37,091 bases of DNA from Perkinsus chesapeaki (Eukaryota > Perkinsozoa > Perkinsida > Perkinsidae): positions 1-37,091 of the forward strand of contig JAAPAO010000355.1 of NCBI GenBank assembly GCA_013115145.1. Reading direction: 5' to 3'. Below, piece after piece: positions 10,849 to 22,800 of the stretch (position 1 is the stretch's first letter; the number at the start of each line of letters is the position of its first letter). A program made the position numbers and the translations under genes. The notes under the pieces are model-generated. The model saw only the letters and a list, made by a program, of their open reading frames with translations, was not told where the DNA came from and searched no databases.

Positions 10849-13800
10849 ATGCCGGCGATGAGTAGCACGGCTCCGATGAGCGAGTCTTTGAGGTCCTCGG
10901 CGAACTCATCGCAAAATATAAATGTATTGTTGATTTATCTGCGGAAAATGAAGTTTCGCATAGGTTTGCATTCGGGTCCGTCCGCTAACGACAAGCGAGA
11001 CTCTGGCGAGCGGCGGGGCATCGTCAACTTGCGTGACTATAGAAGGGGACAAAACAATCTGTATCCCATCACTTAGTAAGGCCTATACCTTTGATAGAGT
11101 GTATGGTCAGAACTCCACACAGGTAGGCTAAGTCGATCTCTGCGGTGTTTTATTCCCAAAGGCGACTAAGTAGATTGTATTATTTATTGTACTTTGTATT
11201 CAATCGCTACACTAGTTGCAACGTAGCTACTTCATCTTACTTGACTCGGTTGATGATACTTATATTTCACCTAAATCTTCATTTATAGTCACCCAGCGTC
11301 AATATATATCATAATTCATCATTTTAACTGATCATTACCATCATGCATCACCATTCAACTGCCATCTCCCTCTCAGGAATCACTCTACAATGCCTCCATC
11401 GATCCCCTTGTATCAGAGTTCTTTGCAGGATACAACTGTACAATAATTGCGTATGGTCAAACAGGTGAGCGCAGGTTCGATCCCGGCATGTTGCATTATA
11501 TATCTCAGGTTCCGGTAAGACCTACACTATGGGGAGCGCTAGTTACGTGTCGCAGGACTCGGGTCTCATTCCAAGAGTAAGCAAGGTTGATATTCACTTT
11601 GCAAATCTAGTCATTTACTGTGGGAAAGTTCCAAATTTGTACTTGTTAGTTTTTTTAATTCGATTACGCGGCACTAATTCAAAGCTTTGGTAAACCGGAT
11701 ACGCCACCGATTGGGTTGAAATGCAGTGCGAACCCGAAGGTTGTAAAAATCTTTTCCGGACAACTTTTGGAACATTTGAATCACATCACGGTCGGCTTGG
11801 TTGTGGAGACGTTCTTAGTATCATGACGATCCTTCCAAGACTGATTCCGTTCGTTTGGGCTAGCGGAGAAATTTCTAGCGTTTCGTGGACCGTAAGGGAA
11901 TCATTGTACACTTCAACCTCACCGAGGGAAGCTCATCGGGTGGCAGTGTTTGTGTAGATCGAACTCCACTGGCTTGAAAATAAGATACGAGTGTCTTCAG
12001 GTTATCGCTGAAATATGTCGGAGAGTTGAGGAATGTGACCCGGAGGAGACGATCGAATTGACATGCAGGCAAGTTACGGCACGCGACGGTTACGGATGTC
12101 TTTGGGAAAATAACCGGTGAATTAGAAACCCGCAAGCTCAAGTTGACATCGTTGTCGTTTCGAAATTAAGGATAATGGGTTCGCTGATTGTCTCCTTTCC
12201 TTCGGCCATCCCTTTTAGTTTCATCGAACTCTACAACGAAGAGATCCGCGATCTACTAGACCCCTCAGCAGGCGCAATGGAACCTACTTCATGTAGCTAC
12301 TACTAAGATATCACCACCGCACTATGAAGATTTTTGGTATCTTTCAGCTCGAACGACAACTTGCGGCTTCCCCGCCGGAAAGCGTGGAATTAGCCGTACT
12401 GTGCCGTCATCCGACAAGATACGAATTATTGAAGATCCTGCTTCTAAGAACATTATTGTAAAAAGCGCTCGCCCAGTTGATCGATTATGTTGTCTTATGT
12501 AGGTTATTGGGTGTACAGAAGAGCCTGTTGAGAGTGCCGCCGATCTGCATCTTTGTCTGGATAGGGGATCTGTTGTTAGACGGTGAGCGGGTGGGGTAAA
12601 TTATACTTCAAAAATTTGGGGAAAAGTTTTTGCTACTCATCCTACCAGACCGGAAAAATATCATCTTCAATGTGGATGATGAGAGTTGACATTGGATTCA
12701 CTGTTATCAAGATTTTTCACGCTTCAGCATGCATTTGATTTTAATTTGTCCTTGCTCGTATCTGTGTTCTAGAATTTCCCGGTCGGATAGGTCCTTTCCG
12801 TGGGCGATACAGTACTCTGTATTATACTGTACACCAATAAAATGACCACCTATTGTCGTTCATGTTGGTGAGGTCTCAACCACGGCGACAGAAGAGGAAT
12901 ACCGCATCAGTGATATGTCATTTTTCGTACATCTGATTGAAGTTCGTGACGACCTGTTCGTTTCGCGTCACAAAGTATGTCATAATATCACAGTCATAGG
13001 AAACAATCAATCGCGCGCATTTGGTTCTTAAGACCTTTGTTTCCTATCGGACGCCCTATCTCATCTGCGCACTGAGGACGCCCTTCTGTTTCTGAGCTAC
13101 GTTGATGACTGATCGAATTAGTCACCAATTTTATTACAAGCTCAATCAAGCTTATTTGTTGCTTATTTGTATTTATTGCCTTCCATCGATTTCAGGACGG
13201 CCTCGACTGGAATGAACAGCCAGTCCTCTAGAAGCCACGCTATATTCACTATTGGAATGGTGGTTAAAAGTAAATCTTACAGATGCACTCGTATCAACCT
13301 CTGACGTATCTTCCCAGCAAATCCCGACGAAGCTTCCGGGGATGGGGGCGCAGCAGCTTGCTCTTATCGAGTGGCGAAATTTCATTTCGTCGACCTTGCC
13401 GGGAGCGAGCGCATCAAGCGAACCATGGCCACGGGAAATCGATTGAAGGAAGGCATTCATATTAATAGGTGAGTTCACTAATACGACAATGATGATGATG
13501 ATGCTTAGGAGATTCTAGCCAGTCGTTGGTCATTAGTTTAATAATAATCACTATAGTATAATAATATAACAATCATCAACGGGTTTACCTCTTCACCGCG
13601 GCGGAGGCTTCAATCGAGGATAAATCGTGAAGCAAAAATATTACGAAATTCGATTTAGGGGGTCGTCTTTGACATATGTCTCAAGATCGGTGCGTCGTGC
13701 AATTGTTTCTGTTGTTCTATGGCGCTCTGACTATTATTGATCATATGCTCTTATGATGATACCAATCGATTAGTCGTTCCCTAAAAGTGGACTACTTCTA

Positions 13801-16800
13801 CGTTGTTGCTCATTCAGTGGTCTGCTGGCGTTGGGTAATGTTATATGTGCGCTAAGCTCGGCGATGGAGGAGAGCAGTTCGGCAACAACCGCAGCTTCAG
13901 GAGGAGGAGGACTGGGGGACTCTGCTGGAGCAGGATCTATTCAATCTCATGTAGGACTGAATGAAATCTTCACAGTGCGAAAGATACTCTTTCTAGATAC
14001 CCTATAGAGATAGCAAGTTGACTAGAATACTTCAGGCGAGTCTTTAGTAACTTCGTGGCGCGCGGTCAATTTGCCACCTTCAGGATTCATTGGGCGGCAA
14101 CTCGCGGACAGTTATGATAGCGTGTGTGTCACCAGCCGCTGCAGACTTTGCTGAGACTTATAATACTATTAAGTGAGCGAAAGTGCTTACTAATGCGGAG
14201 ATGGTATAGTAGAAATTGTGCCAGAAAATATGTTTTAAGACGAGAAGGAAACACCAGATGCATTCGTTATTGCAACATCTGATTTTAATTACTTTACTAG
14301 TGTTATTTGCTGATAATATGAAACAACATTCTCATGTACTAAAATATTTACATTTATTTACATTATGTACATGTATTATACCCTTCATTAAAGTGTTCCT
14401 CCGCCCGCCTGCTAGAGGTTGTATAAGCAACAGCGTATCGGTACACTATTGTATTTCCTTGCCGCACCTCGCTTAACTCAGTAGGATCTTGAAAAGTGGC
14501 TCAGTTGAATTTTTACTTTTGCAGCAAAGTTTAGCTCGACAAGTCTCTGATTGGCCATATGATCTGGCAACCTTGTAGCGCTATCATTCCTGCATTCTCC
14601 TCTTAAATATGATTATCTTTACCCCGAAGGACCTGTCCGCCCCGGCCCGAAGGACCCCGGGCCTTTCCGCATCATTACCCTACTTTTATGATAACAGTCG
14701 CATTTGCTTTGTGTCATTTGTCCCCCTTGTATAGATATGCCAGTCGTGCTCGGTGCATCACAAACCGTCCAGTAGTGAACACCGACCCTACCAAGAAACT
14801 GGTCATGGAGCTGAGACAGCAGGTGAGCTACCCAGCTTGGCAGCCCCTTGCTTCCCAGACACCCTCTCCGGCTTCTAGGATCCTCTAAACTAGAACGTAT
14901 TTCGCCTGACACACTGCGCGAGTATAAGCGTTCGGTGAGATCTAACGTACCGCAGCGCAGAATCATTGTCTCTAAGCTTCCCAAGTCTTTCTATAATAGC
15001 CTCCGCGCAATCATCATTTATAGCGCATATTTGATGCTCTGATGATTGTTATTAATATATCAATCATATAGAAGTCGATATAGATTGATACGGGACAGGT
15101 CAGTAGGCTCTCGACACAAAGTGAACTACTTTGGCGTGATGAATTGATTATTAAAATTTTTGTAGATACGTGACTTAACGGAGGAGAAGTTGCGCTTTAT
15201 GGGTCTGGGCAGCGGTGGAGAGGGAATGGATGAGATGCGGAATGAAATGAGAAAATGGCAACAAAAGTGAGCTGGGAAATGGCGAAGCCTCTGATTGAAA
15301 CTGAAACCTGAAGTTGATCGATAATTTAACGGGGCGCGTTGTAATGTCGTAGTGGTCCAGCAAGAATGGAACCAGTAAAGCTCGAAATGACAGTAAAATA
15401 TATTATAAAACAGTATTATCGTGGTGCACAATTACTTGGATAACTTTTTTCTTGGATCTTTTCCGAAATTTTCCGTTAAATTTTTACTAATTTTCCATTT
15501 TTTCCGACTTATATCAGGTACACCGCCTTACACGCTCACTGTGTGGGTCGAGGCATCGATCTTATCGGTGACGGTTTCGAGGCTCCTGAAGACGTAGATC
15601 TCGAGGGTAAGCTGTCGAACCGTGGATCAGAGCAGTTGATGGGAAATAATAAACGCCTGCAAGAAAGGTGAGTTGCTCGATTGGCAACAGTTGACGAGCG
15701 TGCGTGTTGCAGCTCACTTATCTTTATGCGGTGGTTGTTGGGAAATGCTATAACGAGAAAGTGGTAGAGATCATTCTTCCACTGAAATATATCTACAACT
15801 TTCTACCATATACCTATTCTTGCAGCCTTCTCTAAGGGTGCATTATCATGAGACTCGATATACCATGTGTGCAGTTGCTTTGTTTCAGAGCCCTTCTCCG
15901 CTACTTGTAAATGATACTCCCTTTACAGCTCTCAATTATGTCTCTTAACATATTAGCTAGTCGCGGCAGCTTTGTTCATTTGCGTTTCCGTCAAACGAGG
16001 AATGGCTTGAACTAGAGCTTCCCTGCATTTTATGCTTTCTATCATTATGTTAGTTTCCAAAAGACCATTAATTTTCCCTATCAATACATCTTTTTTGCTT
16101 CTATTAATACAGCTTTATTTGCTTCTATTAATACAGCTTTATTTGCTTCTAATAATACAGTTTCAATGCGCTGTATTTGTTCTCTATCGCCCGACTTGTC
16201 CTTATTATTGATAAGTTAGTAGTACAGCTTGTTGTTCCAGATGTTCGTCATTGGAAAGTCAACTGGCCGAGTATAGGGAGGTGATGGCTAAGGTGTGGGT
16301 CAGGAATAAGAAGTTGGATGCTGAAGTTGCCAAGCTTACGGGAACGACTGGTGGAGAGGACGATGCAAACGAGGTGAGAATGACGGCCTTGATGAAAAGG
16401 TTAATAGGCTTTAACTTATAGAAGATAATAAGCTATTACAGAGAGCCTTCTCTTCGCCGTAGAGCTATTGGATCCTGCCGGCCGACTTCCCAGTGGGATT
16501 CGTCATAATTATTTCCTGCGCGTTCGCTTTGGTAGCGGGCTCAGCCTGTCGGGCTGTAGAGAATTTTGCGAACTATCTTGAGCAGGATTACTTAGCTGAC
16601 ATGCGGAGTCGTTAAGTCTTGAATTAGCTGTACACTCTCTGTCGTTGTAATGCAGGCAGTAATACCTGGCACGATTCGGACTAGTACCTGCCTCAGTAGT
16701 GCGGGTATGTGGAGCAGACTTTCAGGATCTTGAATCTTTAGCTTTTCTTATCGCTTATTCCAGCCTGTCTCTGTGTAGCTCCCTCCCGAAGAGACTGGCC

Positions 16801-19800
16801 TTGATGCCTCTACTGATGGTGGAGATACTTCAACAACTGAGAGCGTGGATGACCCAAACGATCGTTTGATCAAAGTGAGGCATCCACCGGTTTGGCATCG
16901 ATTAGTATTTTTCTCAGCATCTTGAACTAGATGAGAGTAATCTGTCTGGTCTTATCGGAGCTGTTATGGAAGATAAGGAGAACGAAGTGAGCTCGAAAGT
17001 TGGATTCTTGCAAGCTCCGCCTTGATATATAGTCTCAGTTCAGTTTACTAAATACGCCTCAGTGTTCATGAACTCTCAGTTTTAGCTCTTACTGAGAAGG
17101 ACACCAAGAACTTCCCACTAAAGTGCCTCCTGGCTCGTATCATCATTCGTATTACTGTGTTTGCAAACTCGGTAGAGCATTGGCAGCATCAGCTTGCCGC
17201 ATAGCTTCTGTCGCATCAAGTTTTACAGCTGTACGTATATTGCGATAGTGGCTCGTATCTATTTGAGAGAATCATGGGCCCTTCCGGGGAATTGGAATTT
17301 CGTCGGTAATGCGGTGGACATCGATTGTTCAGGAAGGGGATCTGGCTGGAGCTGTGGAGGCATTATTGCAGGCTACGAGCAGCTGGATGGATAAAGACGC
17401 AGAAAACAGCAAAGGAGAAGATGGCCTGAAACACAGGTAAGCAAGTTAACCTATCTTGAATCTTTCTTAGTTCAACTAAAGCTTCCTCCTTTCAGTATTG
17501 CAGCTCAAGAACGGCATCTCCAAGGTCTTCGTAATGAGCATGAAACTCACTCAGCAATGCAACAGGCATATCTCGACAAGATCCACATGTACGAGCAGAT
17601 GGTCGCTAAGGCCAACAAGGAGAAAGAGGTAAAATATGAATCGCTTCGCTCCGCTAAGAGTGTATCTACTTCAGGAGTTGGCTGCCCAAATAAATGCTAA
17701 GAAAAGCGATAAAAATATGACAGAACTGCTTGAGAGAAAGTAACGACGGAGCGAAGCGATTCATGTTTACCTTCTTGTTTCGCGGCAGACAGCGGGAGAA
17801 TCAGCGGCTGTTGGACCAGCAACATAAGGAGATGCAACAGTTACGTAGGGAACTTAATAGCATCCAGAAGGCCAAGGACAGATGTGGACAGGAAGTGAGA
17901 GAATATGAAGTAAAATATTAATATGTACATCAGGTGGCACGACTGGAGAAGGAGCTTACAACGGCTAAGGGGGAGAAGGTTAAAATGCAAAAACAAAAGA
18001 AAGAGCATGATGAGGTGAGGGATAATAGATACACGGATCGTACGGAAATCCAGGCCACATTTTTCCATCTTTTTTTCGGAACTTCTATGGTGGAAAGATC
18101 GTTGGTGAGTTGAAGACGGTATTGCGCTGCTCGACTTAATTTATTGGCGGGAGATAGCAGCAGCGTGACCGTCGGTTGTTGAGATTTCGTAGTGGTAAAG
18201 CACTCACTAGACAACACTATAATTTAACGAATAGGTTTCTGTTCACTTCATATAGGGAAACTGGTAAACTCTTCACTTGAAGTTCACGCTACTGTTCTCG
18301 ATGGTTTGTGTTATTTGTATTCATATTATTATACCAAATATGAGAATCTTTCGTTGTTTTTTCGGAGGTCGAGCGTGCTTTAGGCTCATCGAAAGATACT
18401 CCAGGATCGCGACCGTGTTATTAACCAATTGAAGAGGGTCCAGGCCAAGAAAACGCTCGAGGCGAAGAAGACTGCTGATGTGAGCCCTCTAGCATCCTGG
18501 AGTCGCGGCGAGAGCTTCTTCCGGTAGAGCAACAAGAAGGCGGTTACTACATTGACGATACGAAACGAAACGTTACTGAAACAGTTAAATGCTTTGAAGG
18601 AAGCTCAGAAAAGACGTAGGCTGGGCACGGTGCAGCGGGATACCTACTACTAGTACTGTGACTGTTGTATCTGTTTCGAATGATAGGAAATATCTAGTGA
18701 TGTGATATTACTTGCCCGTACTGTATACGACAACCTATATGATACTGTAGGATGCACTACTATAACGCACCAACTCATCATCAAGGATGTCGTGCCTGTG
18801 TCATGCTCACCTACGTGTATATCGCACGCGTGACGAATACTAAGGAGCCCCCATAAAAGGAGAAGTCATCAAGCTGCCTCTCAGTGCTCCTCTAAGATGG
18901 AAGAGCGTTCCTAATACGGAGGAAAAAAGACGGAAAATATTTTCCTAGACGAGAAGGAAACATAGACGGCTTTCCTTATGGGAACGTCCGATGTTCCCCC
19001 ACGATTCCCTGCCACAATGGTGTTCCCACCTAAGGGACCGTCAGCTTTCGGCAAGCTAATATTGAATCATTTTAGACTAGTTGGGTTCAAAGGACTTCAG
19101 TGCAATAGCGCAATTCTGGAGTGCTCGTATCAATATAATATCTCACTTGGCTTCTCTAGGTGTCGACTCTCGAAAGAAATCGTTCGGTCCGCCTGGGAAG
19201 GCCCTAAAAAGGCAGCAGAATAAGCCCGCGGCAGTCCGCGGCAAAACAGGGCCGGCAACCACCGAAAAAAACGACATCAAAATCTGGCTTGATGATTTGA
19301 TGGAGAAACAGATTGCGCGAGATGGCACAGCAGAGATGGTGCGCCCGCTGGCGGGTGAGAGTTCGATAGGTTGACTTCAGGCTGAGAAGCTCTCTGAGGA
19401 GTTGGACGAGTTGGAGAAAAGATTAGATTCGCAGAGGTAGGTTTGAGCGGAGCGAAGCACAATGTTTGGGACAGACGATATATATTCGAGTTGGAGTCTA
19501 AAATGGATGACACAGAAGGAATGAAGAATCGAAGGAAGTCTCGAGAGAGATATCATGTAAGCATTTTAGAAATGAAGGATTTCCGTTTCATTCAACACGG
19601 TTGAGCATGTACGTTTGGACTCCTGTGTCGGTAGAATATGTTATGCTTTCGCATGAGGATGATATTATACCATTAATAAACAACACGATATCTGTCGGAA
19701 ATTTCACGAAGCTCTCGGCCAAAGTATTTGCTATTTGTGCAGCACTGTCCCGATTACTTCAGGCTGAGCTGTTGGATGCCCAGGAGAATCTAGACTCCAT

Positions 19801-22800
19801 GTCGGCGCAGTGGTCGGTGATGCAAAAGCGCTATATTGAGGTAAGTCTTATTCCACTTGTTCTCTCGTATGTTTTGGCAGCTGACCGATCCTGCCAACAA
19901 TTCAGCTCGCCCTGGTGACAGCCTCAAAGAGGTAAGAAAAAACTGCTTCGCTCCGCTAGGATTTTCTTCAGATTCTCTCGGTTGTGTCTAGTAATTTAGA
20001 TGTGATGGCGAAGATCTTTTGGGAGGATCTTATGAGCGGTAAGGTGCCATCCTGGAATTCGAGCCGCAAAATGGCGAGAGTGGTATGTCTTCAGCACGCA
20101 AGCGCATCAGAGATTTGGACGGACGACTGACGGAGCTTCGAGACCAGTGTTCTCGAAAGGAATCTCAACTAGCCGAGCAAAGCTCGAAAATGGCGTTATT
20201 AAGGAATGACTTCTCCAGAAGAGTATCCGAGCTGACATCACAGAGGAAGATATCTGAGCTTGCGATGATATCGAAGCAATTGGTGGATGCATCAACACCG
20301 TGTAAGATTATCGAACTTTGGCTTTCACAGTTCAAACTATGAGGCATGTCCCTAGTTGATGATATGGTGTAAATTATACCGTATAATACAAACTAGAGGG
20401 CCGTGTACTGCCTGTAGGCTGACATCCTTTGGTTAGTCCATGACATCTTAAAAATTGATTGCATTCGAAAGTATGCATCCTTTGGGTCAGGATGAGACTC
20501 CTTTGCAGTTCGCACAGCCGCTTTGTGTTCGTGTATGACACTATCATATAGCCCCACAGTACTATCTGTTCGTACTACTATATCAATATTCATTTTGTAT
20601 GCTACTGGTAGCATGTTTCATTTCAGTGCTTCCTCGTCGAAGTGGCGTTAGATCTTCTGATGTATCTCGAGATGGCTCCCCGATAGCAGTTCAAGGTCGG
20701 CAGTCAACACCCGGTCGAACTGAGGTGAAGCATATAAAGCTCGATAATCTTTACTATACGATGTCTGGAGCGCTTTTTCAGGTGTCTGAGATACCTGTTA
20801 TAAATAAGGGCACGCCTTCAGTTGAAGACGAGCTTCAAGTGCGTATTTCATACCGTATTTCCTTCTGATCTTCTTCCTATTTCAGCCCCTTCCATCTTCG
20901 CCAGTATCCCCTAGCATGAATGACATGCTTTCGTTTATGCCACTTCGTCGAAGGGGTATGAGACACTCTTTAGTTGATGATATTGAAAGCCAAGAAGTTC
21001 TAGATTTACAGTAGGGCCCATTAAGTTTATATTTATATACCTTACTGTGGAGGACACAAAAGATATCTCGAGTTCGTATCTGAGTATGAATATACAATAT
21101 CACGTTTTGTCAATGTAAAACCCGGCGGAGTGTGATGTTTTGTATGTGGCTTACTAACACCAGTTGAACTTTTACGATCCTTCCTGGTGGTAGAAGCGTT
21201 CGCCAACTCTAGTTCTCGAACTCTGAGTCCTCTGGATTGTAAACCAATTCTCATGTATCCTCCTCGTGGATCGTATAAGCCAGACTCATAGTTCAACATA
21301 AGTGTTAATTATTATACTGCTCCTTCATATTAGTGTAAGTAAGTTTCTTTATTTAGGTCACAAACTGTCTACCAAGAGGCTCTTCTGTCACGTACTCGCT
21401 CTGAGCACATAAAGGCTTTGCAGGACAGAATTGAAGAGCTGGAGGACATCAACGTGAGTCTGAGCCGGAAGTTAATGACAGCTGAAGAGGAAAAAGAACT
21501 ACTGCAGAAAGAGAGGGGAGGACAATCAGGCTCGGTGAGTTGAAACCGTCGTGAACTCCGCAGCTCTCGTTTCAAGGTTGAGCGAACAGCTTCGATGAAA
21601 GCCACAAAGCGAGCCAGACTGGCGCAGGTGACAAGAACGACAGAGTCAGCAGATTATAAACGTGAGAATTAACAGACTAAGACTCGAGTTGGCTGGCAGC
21701 AGGTTCCCAACCAATACGGAAATGGAGCGTCGAGAATGAGAACGATGGAGATCGAAAGAATATAGAAAGGCCGTTTGAACTCACTCGAAAAGGTGAGGAT
21801 TAGAAATTGGAGTTGATGATGGTCCTGTTTAGGATCTATGGCCGATTTGCGAATGGGGGAAACTCTTTGGGGAGCTGACGATTCTACTGCACCGTGAGTT
21901 TTATAGATGACATCCGTGGGATTCGAACCTGCGCTTGTAGTTGGTATTGCACCCATCGCGAAAGGGATGCCCACGAGTACTTCCTTACAAGCTGTTGCAT
22001 GACTGAAGGCCCTTCCCTCCACCTTTGGACTGGCAGCATGGGAAACATTCGAGTTTGGGATCTCGGTGGCCGACCAACTCAGGTATCCATCTCGACCTCG
22101 GAAGTTTCGGTCCAAGCTGTCGGGTCCTCAGATCAAATCGGTCCCCATATCTGCTGGAGGGCAGAATATTATTGTGAGGAGTATGTGTGCTATTGACTGC
22201 AACCTAGTGGCCGCTGCAGTCTCCAACAGTGTCAAAATAATCGATAAAAGTAACTCTCAATGGGGCCTATTTGTTTATTCCATTGCCAGGGTGTCCCTCC
22301 CACAGTTGCTGTGTTGCAACCGTCGCTACCGGTGAGAGTAAGGACGTCTGCCAAGTAGCTTTAGTGTAGACATCTACCACTGCCCGTAGATCACTCACTC
22401 CCCGCTGCTCAGGCCTAATGGTGGCGCCAAACATTTGGCTGTGGCATGTTCTGGACTTAGACTTTACGATTTGCGGACATTCGAGGAGCTCGACCGAGGC
22501 ACCAAGCGAGAGTCGACGTGACTCGCTACTATTTTCTGTTAGCGATTTATTGCAAGTGTTTTCAGAGCATCGGATGCGACAACACCACAGTATGCTAAAC
22601 TTCCTAGTGGGCAGATGGACCTCTTGGCGGTAGTAGCATCGGAGGACTCCAAGCTGTTCGCTGGTGGAAGGGAGAAGACGGTGTGGAAGGATTTGGTCAC
22701 CATTACATATTCTCTTGTTCAGATACGTATGTGGACTGATCCCACTAGGACGCTATCGGCTCAAGTGTAAGACTGTGGCTATGCTGTCCTATGCAAGCCT

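Noticed and set aside
11721-11957. 78-codon frame within the motor region
   Set aside because: It falls in intron 4; the motor sequence continues correctly from 11576 to 12001 without it.
18170-18215. A-box-like TAGTGGTAAAGCACT in kinesin intron 24
   Set aside because: No B box or stems follow at tRNA distance; too weak to list as a separate feature.
19881-19931. Alternative 26-nt exon starting at 19906
   Set aside because: It also ends at 19931, but the 19881 start gives a 40-nt intron and keeps phase with the next exon.
22418-22633. 71-codon frame beginning in the WD40 region
   Set aside because: A different frame of the same bases gives a WD-repeat exon (22390-22517) in phase with its neighbours.
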